Shown here: piece after piece, positions 1 through 6,385 of the stretch
How positions within the stretch are numbered: position 1 is the first letter of the stretch
Layout of the letters: each line of letters opens with the position of its first letter
Assembly: GCA_902478945.1 (NCBI GenBank)
Contig: CABSMX010000066.1
Coordinates: 1 to 11,723, forward strand
Reading direction: 5' to 3'
Length of the DNA stretch: 11,723 bases
DNA from: an uncultured Collinsella sp.
GTDB taxonomy: Bacteria; Actinomycetota; Coriobacteriia; Coriobacteriales; Coriobacteriaceae
Notes under the pieces: model-generated
Told to the model about the DNA's origin: nothing
Seen by the model: the letters and a program-made list of their open reading frames with translations, nothing else
The model's database searches: none
Made by a program: the position numbers and the translations under genes

Positions 1-1
1 A

Positions 2-520
2 CAGCTTGAGGGCATAGGCGAGGACCCAACTCGTGAGGGCCTGCTGGAGACGCCGGCACGCGTCGCCCGCATGTATGGCGAGATTGCCGGCGGCATGGAC
101 CAGAGCGCTGAGGAGCACCTGTCCAAAACTTTTGCCGTCGCTTCGAACGATTTAGTTATCGAGCGCGACATCACGTTTTACTCGCTGTGCGAGCACCATC
201 TGCTGCCGTTTTATGGCAAGGCTGCGATCGGCTATATCCCTAACGGCCGCGTGGCGGGTCTGTCTAAGCTTGCTCGCACGGTTGAGGTCTATGCCCGTCG
301 TCTGCAGCTGCAGGAGCAGCTGTGTACACAGGTTGCCGATGCCCTCATGGAATATCTTGCCCCCCAAGGGGCAATCGTGCTGATGGAAGCCGAGCATATG
401 TGCATGACCATGCGCGGCGTGCAAAAGCCCGGTACCAAGACCGTAACGCTTGCTCGTCGCGGTGTCTTTGAGACCGATCCGTCGCTCGAGGAGCGATTCT
501 TTAGGATGCTGGGCCGCTAA
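2..520 (+). CDS. folE: GTP cyclohydrolase I (5'-partial)
   Basis: It converts GTP to 7,8-dihydroneopterin triphosphate and formate, the first step of folate synthesis, in the cytoplasm. The reading frame is open from base 2, so the start lies outside the window. The first readable residues (QLEGIGEDPTREGLLETPAR) match the conserved N-terminal helix region of the family, so only a short N-terminus is lost; 172 residues remain. The zinc-site and catalytic motifs are present: CEHHLLPF, then EAEHMCMTMRGV near the C-terminus, which together supply the family's two Cys and His ligands and the catalytic His. An internal ATG at 71 is not the start, because conserved sequence precedes it. The stop is 2 bp before the HD-domain gene, and folB follows that, so this is the tail of a folate operon. 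Identification is secure. Confidence 0.96.
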   Translation, partial: QLEGIGEDPTREGLLETPARVARMYGEIAGGMDQSAEEHLSKTFAVASNDLVIERDITFYSLCEHHLLPFYGKAAIGYIPNGRVAGLSKLARTVEVYARRLQLQEQLCTQVADALMEYLAPQGAIVLMEAEHMCMTMRGVQKPGTKTVTLARRGVFETDPSLEERFFRMLGR

Positions 521-522
521 CC

Positions 523-1104
523 ATGAGAGTCGTCAACGACTTTGCATCGAAGACCGATGAAGGAACGTCGCGTCGCGGCTTTATGGCTTCGGGCCTGACT
601 CCCTTTGGTGCCATGCCTTGCATTGATTACATCTGTGCCAACGGACTGTTCCGGCGGCATCTGGGAAACATTGCGCAGTTGGAATCGGGGCGCATCTTTT
701 GCCGCCACGGTATCGACCATCTGCTGGATGTCGCCCGTATTATGTGGATCAAGAATCTCGAGGAAGAGCTCAAATTTGACCGCGAGGTCATCTATGCCAC
801 GGCACTTCTTCACGATATCGGCAAAGATGAACAGTATGAATCGGGTATATCCCATGATGTTGCAAGCGAACGCGTCGCCGATGCGATTCTCGGCGGCATG
901 CCCGAAGACGTGGCGTTTGAGCCGGCAGATGCCGCAGCCATTAAGACGGCCATTCTGGGCCATCGAAAGCGGCGCGTGAACAGCCAGCCGCTTGAGCGTC
1001 TGCTCTATGCAGCCGACAAAGCGTCGCGCGCCTGCTTTGCATGCCCTGCGCGCAATGCCTGCAACTGGAGCGATGATAAAAAGAACCTGTCGATTCGCGT
1101 GTAG
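523..1104 (+). CDS. HD-domain phosphohydrolase in folate operon
   Basis: This is a 193-residue cytoplasmic protein of the HD metal-dependent phosphohydrolase superfamily. HD-type features are CRHGIDHLLDVAR (residues 60-72), LLHDIGKD (95-102, with the His97-Asp98 pair), His111 or His147, and Asp165 in YAADK. The C-terminus has a Cys cluster, C-x2-C-x5-C (Cys171, Cys174, Cys180), followed by NWSDDKKN; this may bind metal or an Fe-S cluster. It begins 2 bp after the folE stop and ends 43 bp before folB, so it is probably translated with them. Its position suggests it could remove phosphates from dihydroneopterin triphosphate, a step often done by a Nudix enzyme; that is inference from context. 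The start is uncertain: ATG at 523 is best coupled to folE, but recognisable conservation begins near residue 33, and ATG at 583 or 613 is possible. Confidence 0.85.
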   Translation: MRVVNDFASKTDEGTSRRGFMASGLTPFGAMPCIDYICANGLFRRHLGNIAQLESGRIFCRHGIDHLLDVARIMWIKNLEEELKFDREVIYATALLHDIGKDEQYESGISHDVASERVADAILGGMPEDVAFEPADAAAIKTAILGHRKRRVNSQPLERLLYAADKASRACFACPARNACNWSDDKKNLSIRV

Positions 1105-1147
1105 TCGGTATGCGCGGTCGGGGTTCTGAACGAAGGAGACGATCGCG

Positions 1148-1633
1148 ATGACTAACAAAAAGCTGCCCGAGAATGCAACCAAGACCGAGGGTGCCGAGCT
1201 TGCCCGTCGTGGCAGGGGCGAGATTTCCGCCGCAACGGCGGTGCCCCATGTGAGCTATGACGACCTGCGCCATGCCGACCGCATTACTATCGATGGTCTC
1301 GAGGTCTTTGCCAACCACGGCGTGTATCCCGAGGAAAACGCCCTGGGGCAGAAGTTTGTCGTGTCCTTGGTGCTCTATGCCGACCTGCGCGCGGCGGGGG
1401 AGCACGATAACCTGGATGCCTCTATTGATTACGGCTCGGTGTGCCACGATGTCGATGGCTATCTGCGCGAGCATACGTTTAAGCTCATCGAGGCTGCAGC
1501 CGAGGGTGTGGCCCAGATGCTGCTACGTCGTTATCCCTTGCTGCTTGGCGTGCGTGTTAAGCTCGATAAGCCTTGGGCGCCCGTCGGTCTTCCCCTGGCA
1601 AGCTGTGGCGTCGAGATCGAGCGCGTGCGCTAG
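1148..1633 (+). CDS. folB: Dihydroneopterin aldolase
   Basis: It cleaves 7,8-dihydroneopterin to 6-hydroxymethyl-7,8-dihydropterin and glycolaldehyde, the third stage of pterin synthesis for folate. The FolB domain runs from about residue 44 (ADRITIDGLEVFANHGVYPEE) to the end at 161. It holds the family Glu in GVYPEE, the DYGSV segment, KLIEAAAE, and the conserved Lys region VKLDKPWAP. Start ATG 1148 has a good ribosome binding site (AAGGAG, 1131-1136). The first 43 residues are a charged extension not needed by the fold; usual FolB proteins are about 120 residues, and an in-frame internal start cannot be excluded. It is not fused to FolK, and no folK or folP follows, since the next gene is convergent; those genes must lie upstream of the window or elsewhere. 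Confidence 0.93.
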   Translation: MTNKKLPENATKTEGAELARRGRGEISAATAVPHVSYDDLRHADRITIDGLEVFANHGVYPEENALGQKFVVSLVLYADLRAAGEHDNLDASIDYGSVCHDVDGYLREHTFKLIEAAAEGVAQMLLRRYPLLLGVRVKLDKPWAPVGLPLASCGVEIERVR

Positions 1634-1639
1634 CTGACG

Positions 1640-2416
1640 CTAAAGCTCGTTGGCGGGCGGTTTTTTGAGTCGCTGCGACAGAGCTCTATTGTTGGGGCAG
1701 TACGTGTCGAGCAGGGCGTGGAACCGCTGATTGTGGCTTGGCTCGAGCAAGTGGACGAGCTCGTGGGCGACAACCATGTCGAGGCATTCGACGGGGTAGG
1801 CGGCAAGTTCTCGTGCGATGCGAATGGCGCCGGTTTTGGGCGTGCACGAGCCCCAGCGCGTTTTCATGCTGCGTACGGAAACGCGGGAAACGGCGACACC
1901 CATTGCGATTTCGTACGCGTGCACAATATCGCGTAGCGCCGATGTGACCTCGGACGTATAGAGCTGGTCGATATGGACTTGGAGCTCGTCGGACGTTAGG
2001 CCGTCGAGGATTGCGCGCCGCTTGGCCTGTGGGCCTTCGTTCGATTCGTCGGTACCCATAAAACTTGCGAAGGTGACCTGTTTGGGTCGCGGTGCGGGTG
2101 ATGCAAAGTTGTGATCGAGTGCGTCCTGTACCGTGATGGGCTTGCCCCAAAGCGCAATGATCGAGAGGGGACTGAGCGGTTCTCGCGCCGTCGCCTGACG
2201 TTGCTCGCGCTGGGCAAGTCGGCTGATAATCCAGCCGTTGTTGCGCTTTACAAACGCTTCGATACGCTCGCGGCTGGCGTCGAGCGGTGCGCTGGCGTGG
2301 ACCTCACCGCTCGATGTGACGCGCAGGTTGAAGTTCTTGACGCGCTTTTTGGTAACGACGACGGGGATGGGCGTCCCATCCGGTCGGGGTAGGAAAATCG
2401 TAAATTGCTGCGTCAA
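1640..2416 (-). CDS. YgjP/SprT-like zinc metalloprotease
   Basis: This is a 258-residue protein of the YgjP-like metallopeptidase family (DUF45, related to SprT/WSS1 proteases), predicted to be cytoplasmic. The family core is KTRWGSC followed by VVAHELVHLLEPSH. His218, Glu219, His222 and His228 form HExxHxxxxxH, the expected zinc site. The N-terminal half is a less conserved beta-rich region beginning FLPRPDGTPIPVVVTKKRVKNF, also typical of the family. The physiological substrate of the family is poorly known. The start appears to be TTG at 2416, since no in-frame ATG lies nearby and AAAGGA sits just upstream. It ends 6 bp from the folB stop (convergent) and follows the dipeptidase on the same strand after 74 bp with a hairpin between them. 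Confidence 0.88.
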   Translation of the reverse strand: MTQQFTIFLPRPDGTPIPVVVTKKRVKNFNLRVTSSGEVHASAPLDASRERIEAFVKRNNGWIISRLAQREQRQATAREPLSPLSIIALWGKPITVQDALDHNFASPAPRPKQVTFASFMGTDESNEGPQAKRRAILDGLTSDELQVHIDQLYTSEVTSALRDIVHAYEIAMGVAVSRVSVRSMKTRWGSCTPKTGAIRIARELAAYPVECLDMVVAHELVHLLEPSHNQRFHALLDTYCPNNRALSQRLKKPPANEL

Positions 2417-2439
2417 AAGTTATCCTTTGGATTGGGGAC

Positions 2440-2473
2440 GGGCCGGCATGTCGATCGCTCGGCATACCGGCCC
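2440..2473 (-). repeat. GC-rich stem-loop between dipeptidase and metalloprotease genes
   Basis: An inverted repeat has arms GGGCCGGcATG (2440-2450) and CATaCCGGCCC (2463-2473), pairing over 10 bp with one mismatch around a 12-base loop. It lies just downstream of the dipeptidase stop and upstream of the TTG start of the metalloprotease gene. No T-run follows in the minus direction, so it is not a classical terminator. It may stabilise the dipeptidase transcript end or reduce read-through. Confidence 0.5.
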
Positions 2474-2490
2474 GCTCAAGGGATGTGAAA

Positions 2491-3504
2491 TTAATAACGC
2501 TCGAAGAAGGCAAGGGCGTTGTCGCTGCAGAGCTTTTGCATCACGGTCTTGCCAAAGTGCTTGGAGAGCATGTTCTGGAACTCGGGCATCTTGCTGGCAT
2601 CGGAGAGGAAGTCGGGTACCTTGGCGCCGTCCCAGTCGCCGCCGAGCGCGATGACATCTTCGCCGCCCAGGTCGAGCCAGTGTTCGATATGGGCTGCCAG
2701 CTGGTCGAAGGTGACATCTGCGGCGGTCTCGTCGGTTGCTTCGTTGGAGAGGAACTCGCTGCAGTAGTTGAGGCCGGCGATGCCGCCCATGTCGCGAATG
2801 GTACGGAACTGGTCGTCGGTGAGGTTGCGCTTGACGCCGCAAACCGCACGGGAGTTGGAGTGGCTGGCGACGAAGGGGCGCGTGGCGTGGGCGACAACCT
2901 CGTCAAAGCACTCATCGTTGAGGTGGGAGACGTCGAGTATCATGCCGGCGTGTTCCATCTGCGTAAGCGCCTCGATGCCGGCGGCGGTGAGGCCGGCGTG
3001 GGTGTCGTGGCCGCTCGCGAGCGGTCCCTGCGCGTTCCAGCTGAGCGATGACATGAGTACGCCCAGGCTCTTGAGCGCCTCGATCAGCGCGGGGTCCTCG
3101 GCAAAGAACGTGGCGTTTTCGATGGTGTGGATGCAGGCGACCTTGCCGTCTTTGAGTGCAGGGCGAATGTCAGCGGCGCTGCGTACGTTGACCATGCGGT
3201 CGTGGTTGAGCATTGCCTGGCCGCTCATGTGCGCCATGATCTGTGCTTGGAAGCGTGCGGCGTGGGCGGTGGGAATCTCGTCGGGGACAAACGTGGCGAA
3301 GCACTGTGCCCACGGCGTGTTGCCGATCTTTGCGAGCGAGATGGCGCAGGCGTTGCCCTCGATGAGGTCGAAATCCTGCGGATGCGTTTCGTCGCCGGGG
3401 AAATAGCCGTCGGTGCCGGCGGTAAAGCGCAGGTCGAGATCGAGCGTGGCCCAGCCGATGCGGTCGGCGGTGTCGCAGTGTAGGTCAAATACGGGATATG
3501 CCAT
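2491..3504 (-). CDS. Membrane-dipeptidase family (M19) dipeptidase
   Basis: It is a zinc dipeptidase of the amidohydrolase fold (peptidase family M19), expected to hydrolyse dipeptides, including some with a D-residue at the second position. The 337-residue protein has the family landmarks in order: FDLHCDT (His9, Asp11), HTIEN (bridging Glu), DVSHLND (His ligand), ASHSNSRAV (His ligand), RNLTDDQ and ALGGDWDG. No signal peptide or membrane segment is visible, so it should be cytoplasmic, as for most bacterial members. ATG at 3504 is chosen because GGAGGA lies 3 bp upstream and the conserved sequence begins there; an ATG ten codons earlier lacks this support. It is divergent from the slyD-type gene across a 120-bp gap and may be co-transcribed with the metalloprotease downstream. 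Confidence 0.93.
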   Translation of the reverse strand: MAYPVFDLHCDTADRIGWATLDLDLRFTAGTDGYFPGDETHPQDFDLIEGNACAISLAKIGNTPWAQCFATFVPDEIPTAHAARFQAQIMAHMSGQAMLNHDRMVNVRSAADIRPALKDGKVACIHTIENATFFAEDPALIEALKSLGVLMSSLSWNAQGPLASGHDTHAGLTAAGIEALTQMEHAGMILDVSHLNDECFDEVVAHATRPFVASHSNSRAVCGVKRNLTDDQFRTIRDMGGIAGLNYCSEFLSNEATDETAADVTFDQLAAHIEHWLDLGGEDVIALGGDWDGAKVPDFLSDASKMPEFQNMLSKHFGKTVMQKLCSDNALAFFERY

Positions 3505-3545
3505 GGTTCCTCCGGTTGCAGCGTTTCTTTGCAAACTGTCTTTGA

Positions 3546-3566
3546 ATTGTATGACTAGGGTATAGT
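3546..3566. promoter_or_regulatory. Overlapping divergent promoter region (slyD / dipeptidase)
   Basis: On the plus strand TATAGT (3561-3566) is a near-consensus -10 box, about 59 bp before the slyD start; its -35 is weak. On the minus strand TACAAT (complement of 3546-3551) is a near-consensus -10 box, about 42 bp before the dipeptidase start, also with a poor -35. The two boxes are only 9 bp apart, so the polymerases would compete. Assignment is by hexamer match only. Confidence 0.4.
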
Positions 3567-3583
3567 TAGCGCCATATGTTCAC

Positions 3584-3606
3584 GGCGGCCCGCGTTGTGC
3601 GCCGCC
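3584..3606 (+). promoter_or_regulatory. Leader stem-loop upstream of slyD
   Basis: GGCGGC (3584-3589) pairs perfectly with GCCGCC (3601-3606) around an 11-base loop, ending 7 bases before the ribosome binding site CGGAGG of the slyD-type gene. If the -10 box at 3561-3566 is used, the hairpin lies close to the 5' end of the mRNA, where it could stabilise the transcript. Confidence 0.4.
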
Positions 3607-3624
3607 CTTATCACGGAGGTTACC

Positions 3625-4053
3625 ATGTCCAACCAGGGCAAGAAGGTCAAGACCCATTATCGCGGCACGCTCGACGACGGCACGCAGTTCGATAGCTCCT
3701 ACGATCGCGGCGAGCCGCTGGAGTTCACCTGCGGCGCCGGCCAGATGATCAAGGGCTTCGACGCCGCTGTTGTCGACATGCAGGTGGGCGAGAAGAAGAC
3801 CGTGCACATTCCTGCTGTCGATGCCTACGGCGAGCGCAACCCCGAGATGGTTATCACCTTCCCGGCCGAGCAGGTTCCCAATATCGAGCAGATCGAGAAG
3901 GGCATGAAGCTCTTCCTGTCCACGCCGAGCGGCATGCCCGTCCCCGCCGTGGTCATCGATGTGACGGCCGAGGCCGTGACGCTCGACGCCAACCACGAGC
4001 TCGCCGGCAAGGACCTCAACTTTGATATCGAGCTCGTCGAGGTCGAGGACTAG
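3625..4053 (+). CDS. slyD: SlyD-type FKBP peptidyl-prolyl isomerase
   Basis: It is a 142-residue cytoplasmic prolyl cis-trans isomerase and chaperone. The FKBP part is split by the insert-in-flap chaperone domain that defines the SlyD group. Residues 1-65 hold THYRGTLDDGTQFDSS and GQMIKGFDAAVVDMQVGEKK; then comes AYGERNPEMVITFP; the last part has TLDANHELAGKDLNFDIELV, the usual closing strand. It stops at VEVED and lacks the His/Cys-rich nickel-binding tail of E. coli SlyD. ATG 3625 is preferred over the ATG ten codons upstream because of the strong CGGAGG site 6 bp before it. It is followed at 3 bp by a UreE-type nickel chaperone, so a role in metallocentre assembly is plausible. C-ending codons dominate (AAG, GAC, ATC), as expected for high expression. 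Confidence 0.93.
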   Translation: MSNQGKKVKTHYRGTLDDGTQFDSSYDRGEPLEFTCGAGQMIKGFDAAVVDMQVGEKKTVHIPAVDAYGERNPEMVITFPAEQVPNIEQIEKGMKLFLSTPSGMPVPAVVIDVTAEAVTLDANHELAGKDLNFDIELVEVED

Positions 4054-4056
4054 TTG

Positions 4057-4635
4057 ATGTCCGTGGACCTGGTAGCTACGGAGCGCTTGGGAAATCTCAA
4101 CGACCCGTCCTATGAACTCCTGCTTCGTCGGGAGCTGGGTGGCGTCTTTGAGGTTGACGAGCTGCTACTCGATTGGGACCAGGCTGATGCGCGCCTGTTT
4201 GTGGGCGTGACGGAGCTGGGGCGCACGGTGAATGCCCGGCTGGATGCCACTGATGGCGAGCGTCTTGCCGACGGTGACGTGCTTGCTATTGACCGCACGG
4301 GCGCGGTGCCCGTAGCGGTTGTCGTGCGCCTGCGCAGCGCCGAGGTCTATTTGGTCGAAGTCGACCGCATGGATCCGATTGTGCTCGCACATGCGTGCTG
4401 GGAGATCGGCAACATGCATGCGCCGCTCTTCCGGGGTGACTCGGACGAGCATACCGTGCGCATGTATACGCCGGTGCAACCGGTTTTGGGTCGTATGCTC
4501 CGGGGCATTGGGGGCGTTCGGCTCTCGGTGGTCGCACGCGAGCTCGATGCCAGTCGACGCTTTGCATCGAGCGCGGCGGATGTTGTTGTGAGTATGGCTT
4601 CAGACTTTACGATCGTAAAAAAGACGCGCGGCTAA
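4057..4635 (+). CDS. ureE: UreE-type nickel metallochaperone (no urease genes nearby)
   Basis: This 192-residue protein resembles urease accessory protein UreE, which binds Ni(II) as a dimer and passes it to the urease maturation complex. The N-terminal domain starts with ERLGNLNDPSYE and contains LADGDVLAID, like the peptide-binding domain of UreE. The C-terminal domain has DPIVLAHACWEIGNMHAPLF, where GN-x-H carries the conserved nickel-binding His (His121 here), then a helix PVQPVLGRMLRGIGG. The ending MASDFTIVKK recalls Helicobacter-type UreE. The C-terminal His-rich tail of some UreE proteins and the late His of the H. pylori protein are absent. His112 and Cys114 are extra possible ligands. 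The start is ATG 4057 or the preceding TTG at 4054, directly at the slyD stop, so translation is probably coupled. No ureABC or ureDFG lies in the window; the target enzyme could be another nickel enzyme. Confidence 0.8.
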   Translation: MSVDLVATERLGNLNDPSYELLLRRELGGVFEVDELLLDWDQADARLFVGVTELGRTVNARLDATDGERLADGDVLAIDRTGAVPVAVVVRLRSAEVYLVEVDRMDPIVLAHACWEIGNMHAPLFRGDSDEHTVRMYTPVQPVLGRMLRGIGGVRLSVVARELDASRRFASSAADVVVSMASDFTIVKKTRG

Positions 4636-4643
4636 GCGCGCGT
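4624..4643 (+). repeat. Hairpin across the ureE stop codon
   Basis: ACGCGCG (4624-4630) pairs perfectly with CGCGCGT (4637-4643) around a 6-base loop that contains the TAA stop of ureE. It is the first of two adjacent hairpins between ureE and the HAD gene. No T-run follows, so termination is uncertain. Confidence 0.5.
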
Positions 4644-4648
4644 ATGCG

Positions 4649-4689
4649 CAAGACGGGCTTTGAGGGATTGCCATTCAAAGTCCGTCTTG
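4649..4689 (+). repeat. Long stem-loop in the ureE-HAD gap (possible terminator)
   Basis: CAAGACGGGCTTTGA (4649-4663) and TCAAAGTCCGTCTTG (4675-4689) form a 15-bp stem in RNA, with one G-U pair and an 11-base loop. It ends 29 bp before the HAD start. The lack of a U-tract makes it atypical as an intrinsic terminator; it could instead protect a processed 3' end or act in the HAD leader. Confidence 0.55.
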
Positions 4690-4718
4690 CTGTTGATGAG
4701 AGACTTTGGGGGAAGCAT

Positions 4719-5516
4719 ATGGGTCTTGAGGAAATCAAGCTGATCGCCTGCGATTTGGACGGCACGTTGCTGCATCCGGGGGAGCGCGAGCCGCGTTCCG
4801 AGGCCTTTGAGCTCATCGATGAGCTGCATCGTCGCGGTATCGTGTTTATGCCGGCGAGCGGCCGTCAATATGCGAGCTTGCGCTATCTGTTTGCCCCGGT
4901 GGCCGATGAGCTCGCCTATGTGTGCGAAAACGGAGCCCTGGTGATGAGCGAGGGGCATGCCGTTGTCAAGCGTTCCATGGAGCGTAGCCTTGCTATGGAT
5001 ATCGCGAATGCCGTGGTCGCCTTTCCCCATGCCGACGTGACCCTTTCGTGTGAGGGGCACCTCTATACCATGAGCGGCAACGATGCGTTCGTCGACCATT
5101 TGCGTTACGAGGTCCACTGCGATGTGGCGGTGGTCGACCGTCCCGAGGACATTGACGAGGATGTCATTAAGATTGCGTTTCAAACGCCCGAGACAGAGCA
5201 GCCGGCGGCGCTGGAGTATTTCGAGCGCCTCTTTAGCGACCGTGTCGACGTGATGACGTCGGGAACCGAATGGACCGATTTTATCGGCTTTGATTCGGGC
5301 AAAGGGTCCGCGCTTGCCGATTATGGTTGCGCGCTGGGGATCTCACCTAACGAAATGATGGCGTTTGGCGATAACGAAAACGATCGCGACATGCTCAACG
5401 TGGTGGGCCATCCCTATCTGATGGAGGACTGCAATCCCAGCATGCGCGGTGTCAATGACCGTGTCCGCTACGTGCGCGCGGTTGAAGAAGAGCTGCGTCG
5501 TCTACTTGCTGAGTAG
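4719..5516 (+). CDS. Cof-type HAD-superfamily phosphatase
   Basis: This 265-residue cytoplasmic protein belongs to the Cof/YidA subfamily (class IIB cap) of HAD hydrolases, which usually dephosphorylate sugar phosphates or other small phosphorylated metabolites. Motif I is CDLDGTLL (nucleophile Asp12, acid-base Asp14); motif II is the Ser of PASGRQ (Ser47); motif III is Lys195 in SGKGSAL; motif IV is FGDNENDRDML (Asp218, Asp222). The cap lies between motifs II and III. ATG 4719 is chosen because the motif I strand begins there and a GGGGGA site precedes it; the ATG 25 codons upstream lies inside the stem-loop. The substrate cannot be deduced from the sequence. It is convergent with the regulator gene, with only 14 bp between the stops and no terminator visible. 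Confidence 0.92.
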   Translation: MGLEEIKLIACDLDGTLLHPGEREPRSEAFELIDELHRRGIVFMPASGRQYASLRYLFAPVADELAYVCENGALVMSEGHAVVKRSMERSLAMDIANAVVAFPHADVTLSCEGHLYTMSGNDAFVDHLRYEVHCDVAVVDRPEDIDEDVIKIAFQTPETEQPAALEYFERLFSDRVDVMTSGTEWTDFIGFDSGKGSALADYGCALGISPNEMMAFGDNENDRDMLNVVGHPYLMEDCNPSMRGVNDRVRYVRAVEEELRRLLAE

Positions 5517-5530
5517 GCATGTCCCAAAAT

Positions 5531-5911
5531 CTACCTACAGTTGGGGCAGAGGCCCTCGAAGATGGTGTAGTGCGAGGTGACGTTCCAGCCGATTTGCTCG
5601 GACGCCTTGGCGTCGAGTTGGGCATCGAAGGGGAGCGGTACGTCGATGACGCGGCTGCACGAGGTGCAGATGATATGCGCATGCGGCTCGATGGTGCGAT
5701 CGAAGCGGCTGCCGCCCGGTGTCTTGATGGAGAGGATCTCCCCGGCGTCGGCCAAGAGATTGAGATTGCGGTAGACCGTACCGCGGCTGATTTTGTCATC
5801 CTGCGCGCGCACGGCGTTGTAGATCTCATCGGCGGTGGGGTGGTTATAGCTTTGGCGCACGGCGTCAAGAACCAGCTTCCGCTGCTTGGTGTTTCTTCTT
5901 TGCACCGCCAT
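5531..5911 (-). CDS. perR: PerR-like Fur-family metalloregulator
   Basis: This 126-residue Fur-family repressor has an N-terminal winged helix (residues about 8-65, with HPTADEIYNAV and SRGTVYRNLNLL) and a C-terminal dimerisation and metal domain. The structural zinc site is complete: CTSC (Cys82, Cys85) and CPNC (Cys122, Cys125), the last Cys being one residue from the end. The regulatory-site ligands of the PerR type are all there: His24, Asp71 (in SRFD), His77 and His79 (HAH), and Asp90. Asp71, where Fur proteins often have Glu, supports a peroxide sensor, but the split from Fur or Zur by sequence alone is not certain. Such proteins repress peroxide-defence and iron genes when the site holds metal. 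It is the last gene of the minus-strand run rnhA-oxidoreductase-acyP-perR and probably also has its own promoter. Confidence 0.88.
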   Translation of the reverse strand: MAVQRRNTKQRKLVLDAVRQSYNHPTADEIYNAVRAQDDKISRGTVYRNLNLLADAGEILSIKTPGGSRFDRTIEPHAHIICTSCSRVIDVPLPFDAQLDAKASEQIGWNVTSHYTIFEGLCPNCR

Positions 5912-5947
5912 GCGCCTCGCCTCTTTTCTGTCAACGGTCGTAGGTAA

Positions 5948-5976
5948 ATGATACCGTATTTAGCACACAATACTAA
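5948..5976 (-). promoter_or_regulatory. Putative perR promoter overlapping the acyP stop
   Basis: Reading the minus strand, TTAGTA (complement of 5971-5976) and TATCAT (complement of 5948-5953) are spaced 17 bp apart, and the start codon lies 36 bp beyond the -10 box. The -35 box covers the acyP stop codon. A dyad, GTATT-N8-AATAC (5956-5973), fills the spacer and could be an operator for autoregulation, though it does not match the usual PerR box well. Confidence 0.45.
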
Positions 5977-6383
5977 TAACGAGGACTGAAACCGTCTTCA
6001 TTGGTAAGTGGGGCTCGGGCCTGGGCGTCTGCGAGGCGAAAACGCGTTCCCATGCGCTCGTAGGAGGCATGAAGCGCCTCGAGATGAGATAGGATGTTTG
6101 CCGGAGCCCCCTGTATCTCCATCTCGACGGAGCCGTCTTCCATGTTACGCACCCAGCCGGTGAGTGCGCGTGCCTGCGCGAGGTTGGTGTTGGTAAAGCG
6201 AAAACCAACGCCCTGGACTTGGCCCTCCCACCGCAGAAAATAGCGCTGCGGAGTGTCTTGAGTGGCCTCGTCGCTTGCGAGCACAGTAAGCCTGCGGCGC
6301 AGCTCGAGCTCGATGTTTGATGGTTTTTGAGGCTCTCGACTGCTGCCGGTGACGCTGGAGAAGAACGTATCGAAGAGGCCCAT
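5973..6383 (-). CDS. acyP: Acylphosphatase with N-terminal extension
   Basis: It hydrolyses carboxyl-phosphate bonds such as in acetyl phosphate or 1,3-bisphosphoglycerate. The acylphosphatase domain covers about residues 46-125 of 136. The signature GQVQGVGFRFTNTNLAQ holds the phosphate-binding Arg62, and GWVRNMEDGSVEMEIQG holds catalytic Asn80. Normal members are about 90 residues; here some 45 residues precede the domain, rich in polar and charged residues (SSREPQKPSNIELELRRR), with no signal peptide or clear membrane span. ATG 6383 begins 2 bp after the oxidoreductase stop, so the two genes are almost certainly co-transcribed. A later start nearer the domain is possible, but I see no better ribosome binding site. 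Confidence 0.9.
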   Translation of the reverse strand: MGLFDTFFSSVTGSSREPQKPSNIELELRRRLTVLASDEATQDTPQRYFLRWEGQVQGVGFRFTNTNLAQARALTGWVRNMEDGSVEMEIQGAPANILSHLEALHASYERMGTRFRLADAQARAPLTNEDGFSPRY

Positions 6384-6385
6384 CG

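Noticed and set aside
517..1474. Minus-strand frames over the HD-domain and folB genes
   Set aside because: They are antisense to two well-recognised proteins, have no ribosome binding site that stands out, and show no domain motifs.
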